NCBI RefSeq assembly: GCF_027359355.1
Contig: NZ_CP114777.1
Coordinates: 372,001 to 436,000, forward strand
From: Prochlorococcus marinus str. MIT 1214
GTDB taxonomy: Bacteria > Cyanobacteriota > Cyanobacteriia > PCC-6307 > Cyanobiaceae
Length of the DNA stretch: 64,000 nucleotides
Reading direction: 5' to 3'
Made by a program: the position numbers and the translations under genes. This document shows, one piece after another, positions 38,803-47,639 of the stretch. The notes below the pieces were generated by a model that saw only the letters and a list, made by a program, of their open reading frames with translations, searched no databases and was not told the origin of the DNA. Within the stretch, counting starts at the first letter, position 1. Every line of letters begins with the position of its first letter.

Positions 38803-39039
38803 ATGAAAGCAATCCTAATTATATCTATTATACTTCTTACTTACTCTGGAACAGCTAATTCATACCCTAAAAGTCAAATGGATGACTGCGTTTCAAGTGC
38901 TTTAAGCAATCCCGCAACTAAGTCTATATCGGAAATCGCAATAAAAAACTATTGTGATTGTGCTCTTAAAGCAATCATTGATGAAAACAAAGATATTAGA
39001 GAATCAGGTTATAAGTGTGCTCAAGAAAACTTTAATTAA
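38803..39039 (+). CDS. Secreted small protein with four cysteines
   Basis: The 78-residue protein has a signal peptide (MKAILIISIILLTYSGTANS, cleavage probably after ANS). The mature helical domain has cysteines in DDC, NYCDC and YKC. The spacing suggests one or two disulfides in the periplasm. Family not recognised; similar CxC small exported proteins are common in marine picocyanobacteria. Confidence 0.7.
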   Translation: MKAILIISIILLTYSGTANSYPKSQMDDCVSSALSNPATKSISEIAIKNYCDCALKAIIDENKDIRESGYKCAQENFN

Positions 39040-39088
39040 TGCTCTTAAATATAACCAATTCTAATTATCAAATTAAAGATAAATAAAA

Positions 39089-39286
39089 CTAATCAAAATT
39101 CACATCAGATCTACCCCAATCGTTAGGCAACGCCAAAACCCAATCATCAATAGAAGTTCCTAACCATTCCTTATATTCTTGAAATATACATCTTCTTATA
39201 TTGACATCTGATGCAGCTTCCATTCGAAGTACCGCATAAGAGACAACCTTGTGAAGTGTCAACTTCAAATCAGTGTCATCACTCAT
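39089..39286 (-). CDS. 65-residue hypothetical protein
   Basis: The protein runs MSDDTDLKLTLHKVVSYAVL and ends WVLALPNDWGRSDVNFD. It has several tryptophans and a helical first half. No membrane segment or motif. Only length and codon use support it, together with a clear ATG. Confidence 0.55.
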   Translation of the reverse strand: MSDDTDLKLTLHKVVSYAVLRMEAASDVNIRRCIFQEYKEWLGTSIDDWVLALPNDWGRSDVNFD

Positions 39287-39370
39287 TATCTAATTCGAAA
39301 CTAATATCTCTACACATAGCAATAAAATAAAAAAATAAACACATAGATCTTTATAAGATCATTAATTAGA

Positions 39371-39571
39371 ATGACTTTTAATGTGGCTAGATTGAGAGTA
39401 AAGGAACTTGCAGAAGCCCTAAGCGTTGACTCTCCTGAAATAATTGCGACATGCACGATCTTAAAAATACCTGCTTCATCACCGCTATCATCATTAACAG
39501 TAGAGCAGAGCAAAGAAATAATTGACTATATTCAAAAGACAAACTTCAAGCAAAATATTGATGGGGAATAA
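39371..39571 (+). CDS. Small protein resembling an IF2 N-terminal domain
   Basis: The 66-residue protein ARLRVKELAEALSVDSPEI ... CTILKIPASSPLSSLTVEQ matches the pattern of the IF2_N domain (VRVxELAKELGVxxxELIxxLxxLG ... SSLTxEE). Such stand-alone copies would be about 60 residues. It does not include the IF2 GTPase, and a normal infB is not in this window. Its role is unknown; it may bind nucleic acid or a ribosomal partner. Confidence 0.65.
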   Translation: MTFNVARLRVKELAEALSVDSPEIIATCTILKIPASSPLSSLTVEQSKEIIDYIQKTNFKQNIDGE

Positions 39572-39692
39572 TTGTCACGAGTAAAATGACTCATAACAAA
39601 ATTGTAAAATTAAATTTTCTTGAGTAACAAAGCAAAAATATGCTCTCACAAAGTAATTAAATTACTAAAAGAAAAAAACAATAAGAATAAAT

Positions 39693-39914
39693 CTAAAGAT
39701 CATTAGCTTCTCGGAACAAAGCATCTTGATAATCTGAATCTTTTTTTAAAATTTCCATTTTAATTGGGTCAAAATGATCTATGAGTGACTTGCCAAACTC
39801 AAAAATTTCCAAATCAGATAAACCCTGATCGCGTAAACCTGCAAGAATTGAAGATATGTCTTGGAACGCATCCTTACATAGTTCTTTTTTATCTTCAGCT
39901 GTAAGAGATTGCAT
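39693..39914 (-). CDS. 73-residue helical hypothetical protein
   Basis: The sequence begins MQSLTAEDKKELCKDAFQDI and stays helical and acidic (GLRDQGLSDLEIFEFGKSLI). It resembles in style the 37529 protein. No function known. Confidence 0.55.
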   Translation of the reverse strand: MQSLTAEDKKELCKDAFQDISSILAGLRDQGLSDLEIFEFGKSLIDHFDPIKMEILKKDSDYQDALFREANDL

Positions 39915-40071
39915 ATCAGATGATTACCAACATTTAATTCAATAATACTATAAGTATGATTGAAAATGGATGATTATATAATAGGCTAGATTTATACCTA
40001 TAGAAATAAAAACGAAAAAATATTTAATGTAATTTTTACTATACTATAATAATTAAGACTAAAGAATTAAA

Positions 40072-41112
40072 TTGAATCTGATAAAAACAAATAAATTTAG
40101 AGGCTATTTAAAAGTTTGGGCAGCGCCAATATCTTTACTTATGTTCTTATTTTTATTTGGTGCTTTAGGCTATCGATTAACAGAAGGTTGGGATTGGGGA
40201 GATTGTTTATGGATGGTACTGATAACAATTACCACAATAGGTTTTGGTGAAGTTGAAGTTTTGAGTTCTGCTGGTCGGATTATCACTTTTTTAATCATCG
40301 GAGGGGGATTATTTGTAGTTCAATTAACTCTTCAAAGATTTATACAATTGTCTGAACTAGGATATTTCATAAAATTAGAGGAGCTCCAATTAAGGAGATT
40401 AATTAGAAGAATGAAAAATCATGTAATTATATGTGGGTATGGACGCACAGGTAAAGAAATTGCTGACCAATTAAAGTCTGAAAAAATATCTACTTTAATA
40501 ATAGAAAACGACTCTACAAGAAAAACCGAAGCAGAAGAAAAAGGATTCAACGTCCTATTAGCAGATGCAACTATGGACGAAACATTATTACTAGCGGGAG
40601 TAAAAAATTGTCGGAGCTTAGTGGTTACACTTCCAAATGATGCAGCGAATTTATATGTTGTTCTCAGTGCAAAAGCACTAAATGATACTTGCAGATTGAT
40701 CGCCAGGGCAGCGAACGAGGAAGCTGCTAGTAAGTTAAAACTAGCTGGAGCTGATGCGGTAGTTAGTCCGTATGTTGCGGCGGGAAGAACCATGGCTGCC
40801 TCTGCCTTAAGACCAATAGCTGTAGACTTTATTGATTTACTTGCAGGCTCAGATTGCGAAATAGAAGAATTCAAACTCACTGAGGATATTGATAAAATTG
40901 AGATTTACAGAAGTCAACATGAAACTTTTTTTGACTTCTCAAATCGAGGTGAAGCACTACTTTTAGCCACTAAAGTCTCGGGTCGGTTAATGGGCAATCC
41001 CAAAAATAAGGTATCAATCTCTCCAGGAATGATTTTGATATTCCTTGGCAGTCAAGAGCAATTAAACAGAATTAGAGTTCGCCTTGCAGAAGTTTTAGTA
41101 AAAGCAACATAG
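40072..41112 (+). CDS. Potassium channel with RCK (TrkA-N) domain
   Basis: The 346-residue protein is a two-helix channel. The first helix is at about 15-33, the pore loop at about 45-60 (TITTIGFGEVEV, a TIGFG variant of the TVGYG filter), and the second helix follows. The RCK domain starts HVIICGYGRTGKEIADQL (~119) and later has LLADATMDETLLLAGV. The gating ligand is unknown; NAD(H) or Ca are common. The likely start is TTG at 40072. Confidence 0.9.
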   Translation: MNLIKTNKFRGYLKVWAAPISLLMFLFLFGALGYRLTEGWDWGDCLWMVLITITTIGFGEVEVLSSAGRIITFLIIGGGLFVVQLTLQRFIQLSELGYFIKLEELQLRRLIRRMKNHVIICGYGRTGKEIADQLKSEKISTLIIENDSTRKTEAEEKGFNVLLADATMDETLLLAGVKNCRSLVVTLPNDAANLYVVLSAKALNDTCRLIARAANEEAASKLKLAGADAVVSPYVAAGRTMAASALRPIAVDFIDLLAGSDCEIEEFKLTEDIDKIEIYRSQHETFFDFSNRGEALLLATKVSGRLMGNPKNKVSISPGMILIFLGSQEQLNRIRVRLAEVLVKAT

Positions 41113-41212
41113 TCAATCTTTCAAAACAATCATGCGAGGGTTAACACTACAAGAAACACTTAACAACTTAAAAAAATAATGACTAGAACAAAATGAATTG
41201 ATTTTTATGTAG

Positions 41213-41464
41213 ATGCCATTACAAACAAAAGATGAGTTAGCTGCCGAAATAGGAACAAACATTGATTCATCAAAGATCAATGGGAACATATTTTCGAAAG
41301 ACTATGTAGATTTCTTGAGCGAAGCTGGTTGGAGATTAGAAAAAAAACTTCCATCAAATAGTGATAAATATTCTGACTTGCTAGAAGATACCGATTGGAA
41401 ATCAAATGAATTTGATTTTAGATCCTCAAAACATTACAGAAGAGATCTTGATGCCTTGAGTTGA
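41213..41464 (+). CDS. 83-residue acidic hypothetical protein
   Basis: The protein contains DYVDFLSEAGWRLEKKLPSN and SDLLEDTDWKSNEFDFRSS. The short segment YSDLLEDTDW recurs almost exactly in the small protein at 51292 (YSCLLEDTDWA). Soluble and acidic; family unknown. Confidence 0.6.
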   Translation: MPLQTKDELAAEIGTNIDSSKINGNIFSKDYVDFLSEAGWRLEKKLPSNSDKYSDLLEDTDWKSNEFDFRSSKHYRRDLDALS

Positions 41465-41542
41465 TACTTTCCGTATTCACTTACAGCTAAAATTTATCTA
41501 TACATCTGTATATTGATCTAAGCTCAAATTTTATCAAAATAT

Positions 41543-41671
41543 ATGGATACAGAAAATCAAGCATGGAAAGTATGGGTTTTTGTCTTTTGCCTCAACGTAG
41601 TTGCTATTGGAGGAGCTTTTTACCTTAAATCAATTGGTATTGACCTTTATGCCTTCAGGGGTACTTCCTAA
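41543..41671 (+). CDS. 42-residue single-helix membrane protein
   Basis: It encodes MDTENQAWKVWVFVFCLNVV, a hydrophobic helix and a tail LKSIGIDLYAFRGTS. The start and frame are clean. No family recognised. Confidence 0.5.
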   Translation: MDTENQAWKVWVFVFCLNVVAIGGAFYLKSIGIDLYAFRGTS

Positions 41672-41729
41672 TTTTTAGTCTGTTGGCTTTTAACAATACA
41701 AAATCAAATTTAATAGGAATTGAGATAAA

Positions 41730-41981
41730 ATGAATAAAGAAAACAAAGCAAAATGGAAAGAAAACTTAGATAATATATTAATTTATAATCTATATATTTT
41801 AATAATAGGCTCCTTATATCTAGCTTTTAGTTTTGTGTTAAGTGCTAATGGGAACTCTTATTTCTATAATGTATTTCAAAAACTTTGGTATCCAGTATTT
41901 ATTCCATCCCTAAGTTTATTCTTTACAGCCATATTGATTGAAGCTGTAATAAATTCTCTAGTTGATCGTAAGAATAAATAA
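41730..41981 (+). CDS. 83-residue two-helix membrane protein
   Basis: After a charged N-terminus (MNKENKAKWKENLDNI) come two helices (LYILIIGSLYLAFSFVLS and VFIPSLSLFFTAILIEAV) and a basic end. No known motif. It follows the 42-residue gene by about 60 bases. Confidence 0.6.
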   Translation: MNKENKAKWKENLDNILIYNLYILIIGSLYLAFSFVLSANGNSYFYNVFQKLWYPVFIPSLSLFFTAILIEAVINSLVDRKNK

Positions 41982-42070
41982 ATTCAGCCAAGGTTAAGCT
42001 TTCAACATTTATGACCAATCAATTGTTTTAAAAAATAAATGGCATAAAATAAAAAAGATTTAAATTCAAA

Positions 42071-42217
42071 ATGAGATTTAAAGTTTCTATGATTAATGAT
42101 CAAGGTAATCGCCATGAAGAGACTGTTATTGCAAATAATGAAGAGGAAGCAAAAAGGAATGTGCTGGATTTTAATCCCCATTCAACAGTATTAGAATCTA
42201 CTTGTGTCTATAAATAA
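42071..42217 (+). CDS. 48-residue small soluble protein
   Basis: It encodes MRFKVSMINDQGNRHEETVI, then ANNEEEAKRNVLDFNPHSTV. The layout beta-strand, 'EEEAKRNV' helix and 'NP-S-V' turn resembles tiny picocyanobacterial proteins in which a strand precedes an A-E-E-A helix. Function unknown. Confidence 0.6.
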   Translation: MRFKVSMINDQGNRHEETVIANNEEEAKRNVLDFNPHSTVLESTCVYK

Positions 42218-42233
42218 TTTTATATAAAAAATA

Positions 42234-42587
42234 ATGGAAGAACTTACCTATAAGGATCTGAGCAACAAAGAATTAGACACACTTAAAGATATCTATATAT
42301 CAAGTCGAGTTAACTCTATGACCGAAAGTGATCTAAGGAAATTTGTTAAGGAAATAATTATCGATCAAATAAAAGGTACTGTAGGTAATGCTGAAGAGAA
42401 GGAAGCATGGGAAGAAATAAAAGATCATTTCTCAGAAGACTTAAGTAAAAAGATTATTGAAGTGAAAGAAAAATGCAATAAAAACCCTAAAGTTGAACAA
42501 AAAAGTCAAGAAGAGATTGAATTTGACAGAAGACTTGGTCTTCTAAAGCAACAACAAGAAGACGAGTCAAACAAAGACATGTGGTAA
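42234..42587 (+). CDS. 117-residue helical, charged hypothetical protein
   Basis: It is acidic and helical throughout (MEELTYKDLSNKELDTLKDI; RKFVKEIIIDQIKGTVGNAE), with C-terminal QEEIEFDRRLGLLKQQQ. It lies 16 bases after the 48-residue gene, so the pair is likely co-transcribed. No family recognised. Confidence 0.65.
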   Translation: MEELTYKDLSNKELDTLKDIYISSRVNSMTESDLRKFVKEIIIDQIKGTVGNAEEKEAWEEIKDHFSEDLSKKIIEVKEKCNKNPKVEQKSQEEIEFDRRLGLLKQQQEDESNKDMW

Positions 42588-42644
42588 GTTTAAAGATCAT
42601 AAATGTTGTTTAATTATGATATGTACAATGATATTGAATATATA

Positions 42645-43187
42645 TTAAGAGAAAAAGATAGCGGCAAGACGAAATAAGAAAGAAAAGAAAAGAAAAATAA
42701 TTAATCTAGTGGATCTATATTTTAATTCATTCCAAAAACTTAAATATTTCCCTGAATTAACAAATAAAGAAATAAAGGCTAGTCCAAATGAAATTCGCTT
42801 AATCCAAAAAAGTGACTTATATATAACCATATTTAAGTCATTAACATACAAAGATACAATTACTACTGTAAGAAAAAAAAATAATAATAATAATAATATT
42901 GATTTTATACAAATTCCGAAAGTTAAACTTAAAGGATAATTAAGTATGTAAATTCTTTGTTTTATCTCTTTAACATGAGAATTTTCTAATCTAAAATATT
43001 CCGTTTGAGGGATTCTGAACTTTTTATAGCGATTATGGAACTCTCTTTCTAATTTCACAAAATCAGCAGTATAAAATTTAGCAACAACATTATCTGGCTT
43101 AAGTTGTCTCATCCTATTCTCAAAATTTTTTGTTATGCCAATCTTATATAAATCTCTATTCCTTATTAAGTAAAGCCAACCACTCAT
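42645..43187 (-). CDS. GIY-YIG/T5orf172-like nuclease domain with membrane anchor
   Basis: The first ~75 residues (GWLYLIRNRDLYKIGITKNF, NRMRQLKPDN, FVKLEREFHNRYKKFRI, ...EYFRL) match the T5orf172/MUG113 branch of GIY-YIG nucleases; the two strands here are LYLIRN and YKIGIT. The rest (about 85-180) holds two or three membrane helices. A nuclease tethered to the membrane is unusual. It is 40 bases downstream of the DUF2130 gene on the same strand, so the two probably form one unit. Confidence 0.8.
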   Translation of the reverse strand: MSGWLYLIRNRDLYKIGITKNFENRMRQLKPDNVVAKFYTADFVKLEREFHNRYKKFRIPQTEYFRLENSHVKEIKQRIYILNYPLSLTFGICIKSILLLLLFFFLTVVIVSLYVNDLNMVIYKSLFWIKRISFGLAFISLFVNSGKYLSFWNELKYRSTRLIIFLFFSFLFRLAAIFFS

Positions 43188-43227
43188 ATAAACTTAGACC
43201 CTTAGTTATCCAAGATTAATAAGGGAA

Positions 43228-44520
43228 TTATGCCGCATCACTTTTTCTCATTGAGCTAAATTTTTCTCTCATCGTAGGATTATTTCTAGTCAATCTTTTA
43301 ACCGAAACATCTTGAGCTTTATCATTAGCTAATCTAAGGTTTCTATCAGCGCCAAGTAATGCATCTTTGGTTTTTTGCAAGTGATTAATAGATTTATCTA
43401 TCTCCATAATTGCTGTTTCAAAACGTTTTGAAGCTAGAGAATAATTCTTACCAAAAGAATCCTTAAATAGTTCAAGGCTATTTTCAAAATTTGTGATATC
43501 AATATTCTGCTCTTTAATAGCTGCTAGTTCTGATTTATACTCAAGAGCCTTAAGTGAAGCATTCCTTAATAAAGAAATTATTGGTAAAAAGCATTGCGGA
43601 CGAACAACATACATTTTTGGATACCGATATGAAAAGTCAGCAATTCCAGAATTAAATAAGTCATTGTCAGATTCTAATAAAGAAACTAATACAGCATATT
43701 CGCAATTTTTTTCTATACGATCTTTGTTTAACTCTTTAAGAAAATCCTCATTCTTCTTCTTGCTAGAAGTGCTATCACATTCGTTTTTCATCTCAAACAT
43801 AATAGATACTATTTCGTTCCCTTCACTATCACAGTCACGGAAAATATAATCACCTTTACTACCAAAACTAGCATCATTATCTTTCTCAAAATAGGCATTT
43901 GGAAAGGCTGTAGCCCTTAGCCGATTAAATTCATTTTCGCAATGTTGCTCAAGAGACTCGCCAACCATTTTTGTGGACAATTTTGTTTTCATATCACGAA
44001 GTCTCTCAATTAAATCATCTCGATCTTTTAACTGAATCTCATATTTCATTTTTATAGATTTTTCAGATAACTCTTTTTGCAACTCAACTTTATCTAAGTT
44101 ATTTTTGAGTTTTTCATACCCTTCTTTTAATTCAGTAATTGCGGTATTTACGGCAAGTTTTTTATCAAATTCATTCTTTTCTCTTGTTTTCTCCAATAAA
44201 TACTCTAGTGAATCTCTCTCTTTTTCGAAGGTATGCTTAATCTTATTGACAGCCATGGTTTTTTCAGCCTGGGCAGAAATCAATTGAGACTGCAGGCCTT
44301 GCATTTTTTTTTCATTTACAAATGCTACCTCTTGCATTTGTAATCGAAGATTTTGAATTGCAAGATCAACGGATTTCTGTTTATCCCTTTCATGAATTTC
44401 AAGTCTTTTCTTCATTTCATCTTCAAACTCCTGATCTCTTACCTGCTTAATAATATTTGAGTAACTATCTTCATCAATTCTGATCGTACTACCACATTCA
44501 GGACATTTGATTTCATTCAT
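43228..44520 (-). CDS. DUF2130 protein: zinc ribbon, coiled coil, PD-(D/E)XK-like core
   Basis: The 430-residue protein begins [17 protein letters not shown], a half zinc ribbon. A long coiled coil follows (~20-180), then the DUF2130 core: [34 protein letters not shown] and [12 protein letters not shown]. The D of GDYIF and the E-M-K of FEMKNE, about 20 residues apart, fit a PD-(D/E)XK nuclease active site. A further helical region with a coiled coil ends the protein. The ATG at 44520 is preferred to a GTG seven codons upstream. The physiological role is unknown. Confidence 0.88.
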   Translation of the reverse strand: MNEIKCPECGSTIRIDEDSYSNIIKQVRDQEFEDEMKKRLEIHERDKQKSVDLAIQNLRLQMQEVAFVNEKKMQGLQSQLISAQAEKTMAVNKIKHTFEKERDSLEYLLEKTREKNEFDKKLAVNTAITELKEGYEKLKNNLDKVELQKELSEKSIKMKYEIQLKDRDDLIERLRDMKTKLSTKMVGESLEQHCENEFNRLRATAFPNAYFEKDNDASFGSKGDYIFRDCDSEGNEIVSIMFEMKNECDSTSSKKKNEDFLKELNKDRIEKNCEYAVLVSLLESDNDLFNSGIADFSYRYPKMYVVRPQCFLPIISLLRNASLKALEYKSELAAIKEQNIDITNFENSLELFKDSFGKNYSLASKRFETAIMEIDKSINHLQKTKDALLGADRNLRLANDKAQDVSVKRLTRNNPTMREKFSSMRKSDAA

Positions 44521-44666
44521 ATCTGAGCAAATGAGACACACAGGCTATTATTACTTTTTATCTTGTTTCGATTCGACAAGCAAGCATTATGTTAAACCCA
44601 AAAACCTGTATCCAAAAAGGATGAGCTTAAGACTGGATAGTTAGAGAAAGAAGAACTCGTATTAGA

Positions 44667-44900
44667 TTATTCCTTTGAACTTGGGTAGATTCCAGATAGA
44701 TCTCCTTTATTTGCCTTAATAGCCGAAGATTTCCATTTGTACCATTTTTTGTTTCTTGAATAGTCTTCCTCCTCCCAAATCTGATTTTGAAATATCAAGA
44801 TTCCACAAAGTATAAAAAAAATGAGGACACCCAAAAAGATATGCCAGTCAAGCATTATTGATGCATTTGAGTAGCGAACATAGGCAAAGAATTTCAACAT
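44667..44900 (-). CDS. 77-residue single-helix membrane protein
   Basis: The helix IFLGVLIFFILCGILIF is followed by a charged tail (NQIWEEEDYSRNKKWYKWK). The start at 44900 has an AGGGGA ribosome site five bases ahead, which supports it over the internal ATG at 44855. No family recognised. Confidence 0.6.
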   Translation of the reverse strand: MLKFFAYVRYSNASIMLDWHIFLGVLIFFILCGILIFQNQIWEEEDYSRNKKWYKWKSSAIKANKGDLSGIYPSSKE

Positions 44901-45133
44901 AATGTCCCCTATGAACGAATAAGTCCAAAAAATTTACTTGATAAATACTAAAGTACATTGAGTATAATTGAGGTTTTTTACCAACACTTCATTAAAAGGT
45001 TAAAGATGTTTGAGGAATTATATAGTTATCAACTATTAGTAAAATCTTTTTGTGTTCGAGCAATAATTTTTACTACACAATATATATTTATATACAAAAT
45101 AAAATAAGATTGAAAAGTATTAAAAGCAACAAA

Positions 45134-45301
45134 ATGTCATTACTCAACTTTGCTCTTGCTCACTCAGAGCTAGGAATAAGCCATTTTACAACAGATTTAA
45201 TTCTTGTTCTTTCATTCGCAATAGTAACAGCACTTCCTATGTCTTTATTACGACCTCAGATACAAGAAGAGAATGTAAAGAGCAATGTATTCAAAAGCTG
45301 A
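45134..45301 (+). CDS. 55-residue membrane protein
   Basis: The start at ATG 45134 (MSLLNFALAHSELGISHF) is preferred over an upstream frame at 45050 with an unlikely Tyr/Ile-rich leader. One helix (DLILVLSFAIVTALPMSLL) is followed by RPQIQEENVKSNVFKS. Function unknown. The ~290 bases downstream contain no gene I recognise. Confidence 0.6.
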   Translation: MSLLNFALAHSELGISHFTTDLILVLSFAIVTALPMSLLRPQIQEENVKSNVFKS

Positions 45302-45592
45302 AGCAATGAATCATAAGGTTAATAAATTTGAATAAATTATCAACTAAAAGCACAAGTTAATATAAATCAATATATTAATTAAATATTACTAGAGAAACTT
45401 TTGTTATTTTATATTTTTCGCTAATTTCTGTTAATATTAGAAAACCAGTAAATAGCAATTGAGTCAAACCCCAAAATTAGTTATTGTCAAATGTGATTAC
45501 TGCTTATTTTTTTAGGCTTCATCTTAAAATTTTACTTTTTTGACACGTTATCAGAGTTAGTGTATGTACAATACTTATACAATTAAGTTAAC

Positions 45593-45994
45593 ATGTCAGA
45601 TCAAAGTTTATTCATATACGATGGTGAATGCCCATTTTGCAATCACTTTGCTGAATTAATTGAAATAAAAAGCTTTCTGCCTGATTTCGAAATATTAGAT
45701 GGAAGAAAAAATCTACCCCTATTAACTCAACTCTATAACCAAGGATATGATTTAAATAAGGGTGCAATTCTAATCAACAATGAAAAGATAATGCATGGTG
45801 CTGATGCAATTAATTGGATTTGCTCTGAGATCAAAGAGCCAAGCGACTCACTTTTAGAAGTACTCAGGATTATTTTCACCTCTAACAAGATGACTAATTT
45901 ATTATTTCCATTCCTTTTATGGGGAAGAAGGTTATCACTGACATTAAAAGGAAAGTCACACCAACCAGTTAGCGAAAATAATCAATTTTTCTGA
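45593..45994 (+). CDS. DUF393 (DCC family) thiol-disulfide oxidoreductase-like protein
   Basis: The 133-residue protein starts LFIYDGECPFCNHF; the DGxCxxC motif with Cys13 and Cys16 defines the DCC family. GAILINNEKIMHGADAINW is also typical. The family resembles thioredoxin-fold oxidoreductases but has no proven partner here. It stands alone. Confidence 0.88.
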   Translation: MSDQSLFIYDGECPFCNHFAELIEIKSFLPDFEILDGRKNLPLLTQLYNQGYDLNKGAILINNEKIMHGADAINWICSEIKEPSDSLLEVLRIIFTSNKMTNLLFPFLLWGRRLSLTLKGKSHQPVSENNQFF

Positions 45995-46132
45995 ATGTGT
46001 CATACAACCTGAGTTCAAAATCGAAGTTGAGCAAATATTTTAAATTATAATAGTTTGATAATAATCTCAAAATCAACAAAGGCTGAATTTGAGATTAATA
46101 ACCAATAGGAGCAATTAGAAGAAAAATTTTTA

Positions 46133-46312
46133 TTGATTAACTTAAAGATCTCAGAAGATTATTCAAGTATTAAAAAACTAATTAATGCTTTAGATAAAAC
46201 TTGTCTCAAAACTTTGGCTGAATTTTGTCAAATACTTTCAATTTATATTCTGTTTGTAACATCAGTTGATGAGATGATAGATCCAATACCTAGGACGAGT
46301 TTAGATATGTAA
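46133..46312 (+). CDS. Possible 59-residue protein from a TTG start
   Basis: A frame LINLKISEDYSSIKKLINAL... to ...IDPIPRTSLDM is open for 59 codons after TTG. The same frame continues upstream past an in-frame TAG (46103-46105) to another TTG at about 46050. No ATG start and no recognised relatives make it weak; it could be a decayed gene. Confidence 0.25.
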   Translation: MINLKISEDYSSIKKLINALDKTCLKTLAEFCQILSIYILFVTSVDEMIDPIPRTSLDM

Positions 46313-46340
46313 AATAAGAATTAAGATATCTAAGCAAAAT

Positions 46341-46445
46341 ATGCTTATAGAAATCCTTGGGAATAGCACTTCATTACTAGTTATCTTTTTGATTGGTTTA
46401 TCAATATATTTCGGAATACAAGCTAAGACAAAAAAGATAAAATGA
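46341..46445 (+). CDS. 34-residue single-helix peptide
   Basis: It encodes MLIEILGNSTSLLVIFLIGL and a tail IYFGIQAKTKKIK. One membrane pass and a basic end. Frame and start are the only support. Confidence 0.4.
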   Translation: MLIEILGNSTSLLVIFLIGLSIYFGIQAKTKKIK

Positions 46446-46519
46446 TCTTTAGTTTTTTATGTAATTAAAAAGGAAGCTGATAACCAAGTAATGTCCCTGA
46501 AAAATAATTAAAACTTAAC

Positions 46520-46735
46520 TTATTCAAGTAAATGCTTTTTAAGTACCTCTAGACTCGGACCTCTTTCACTCTCAATATTTGAAATAGGTATCCAACTCCA
46601 ATCCACATACAGAGAAAGCATTACAGTAAAAAAGATTGACAATGGAAAAACAAGCTCAATAAAAACGTGTCTAACCACATAAACCATTAAGTCAGAAGTA
46701 TTAGTAACAATTTCTTCATAAAGCGGATCAAACAT
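46520..46735 (-). CDS. 71-residue single-helix membrane protein
   Basis: The helix FIELVFPLSIFFTVMLSLYV lies in the middle, with an acidic N-terminus (MFDPLYEEIVTNTSDL) and a C-terminal IESERGPSLEVLKKHLLE. No family recognised. Confidence 0.55.
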   Translation of the reverse strand: MFDPLYEEIVTNTSDLMVYVVRHVFIELVFPLSIFFTVMLSLYVDWSWIPISNIESERGPSLEVLKKHLLE

Positions 46736-47205
46736 GAATCATATATACAAGTAAGTCATAAGGTTAACGAAATTAGATATCAAAATGTGAATATAAAAAA
46801 TTAATTGCAAGATAAAAAAGGTTGTATACACGACGAAATAGAAGGTGCATTGGGCAAAAAAATGGAATGCTAGACAAGGATGAATCTAAAATCAAAGGAA
46901 CTTGAGAATTAAAGACCTAAGATTTTATCAAGAGAAGAATCAGCATTTGCAAAAAGGATATTACTAAAAAACTCAGTAGAAAGAATCATGAAACTAGAAA
47001 CAAACGATATTTAAAAAAGGTATATGTAATTGGTTTTTACGAAAAAAATACTGTATTTTAAGAAAACTAAAAAAAAAAAGCGTTTAAAAAGGAAGAATCC
47101 TATAAAGAAAAAATAAGAAACGAGGTGAAAAAGAGAAGAAAGATCTCACTCGGTAAATAAAATATAAACAAATAATCAGACAAACTTAACTAGGAGAATT
47201 TAGTA
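46736..47205. other. Gene-free stretch between small membrane protein and cyAbrB
   Basis: About 470 bases, A-rich on the plus strand, without a coding frame that I would defend on either strand. The longest open stretch (KILSREESAFAKRIL...) has no start codon. No strong hairpin is visible apart from the cyAbrB terminator at its right edge. Decayed coding DNA or an unrecognised RNA are both possible. Confidence 0.4.
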
Positions 47206-47241
47206 AATAAAAAAGCCAAGAGGCAGATATGCTTCTCGGCT
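47206..47241 (-). terminator. Intrinsic terminator of the cyAbrB gene
   Basis: On the minus strand AGCCGAGAAGCA and TGCCTCTTGGCT (arms 47230-47241 and 47214-47225) pair with two G-U/mismatch positions and are followed by TTTTTTA. It lies 35 bases after the cyAbrB stop. Confidence 0.8.
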
Positions 47242-47274
47242 AAATCTAAATATTATGAATCAGTTTAGGAGTGA

Positions 47275-47631
47275 TTAACCTTCTCCTTCTGGAACCAAAC
47301 GAAAACCTTTACGTCCCATCTTAATCTCAAAATTATCTCCGGGTTTGAGATCTAAAAGAGCTGTATAGGCCTTTCCTATCAACAGGTTTCCATTTCCTTG
47401 AACGGTAGCCACATAGCTAAGCTTCCTTCCACCTTTACCAATACCACCAGCACTTTCTGCCGCTAGGTTTACACCTTTAGCCTCTAAAAGCGCTTCGTAA
47501 AAGGCAGTGTAGTTAAGACGCTCTCCGCCTCCTTTCTTTGTGGATACATATCCACAAGCTTTAACAAGATCAGATTTTGAGACATCTCCCAAGTCTTTGA
47601 CCTTGGCTAATAAATCCTTACCAGTGAGCAT
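47275..47631 (-). CDS. cyAbrB family transcription regulator
   Basis: The 118-residue protein is the cyanobacterial AbrB type. Its N-terminal half is MLTGKDLLAKVKDLGDVSKS...KACGYVSTKKGG. The C-terminal AbrB-like DNA-binding half has GKGGRKLSYVATVQGNGNLL and LDLKPGDNFEIKMGRKGFRL. In Synechocystis cyAbrB proteins tune carbon/nitrogen balance and hydrogenase expression. It is monocistronic with its own terminator, and is more GC-rich than its surroundings, as expected for a conserved, well-expressed gene. Confidence 0.93.
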   Translation of the reverse strand: MLTGKDLLAKVKDLGDVSKSDLVKACGYVSTKKGGGERLNYTAFYEALLEAKGVNLAAESAGGIGKGGRKLSYVATVQGNGNLLIGKAYTALLDLKPGDNFEIKMGRKGFRLVPEGEG

Positions 47632-47639
47632 GATAAATA

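Noticed and set aside
40419-40880. 153-codon minus-strand frame inside the K+ channel gene
   Set aside because: It is the antisense shadow of a clearly coding gene and has Ser/Ala-rich shadow composition.
42709-42939. 76-codon plus-strand frame over the GIY-YIG gene
   Set aside because: Overlaps the recognised T5orf172-type domain in antisense.
43493-43849. 118-codon plus-strand frame inside the DUF2130 gene
   Set aside because: Antisense of a confident coding region with no own relatives.
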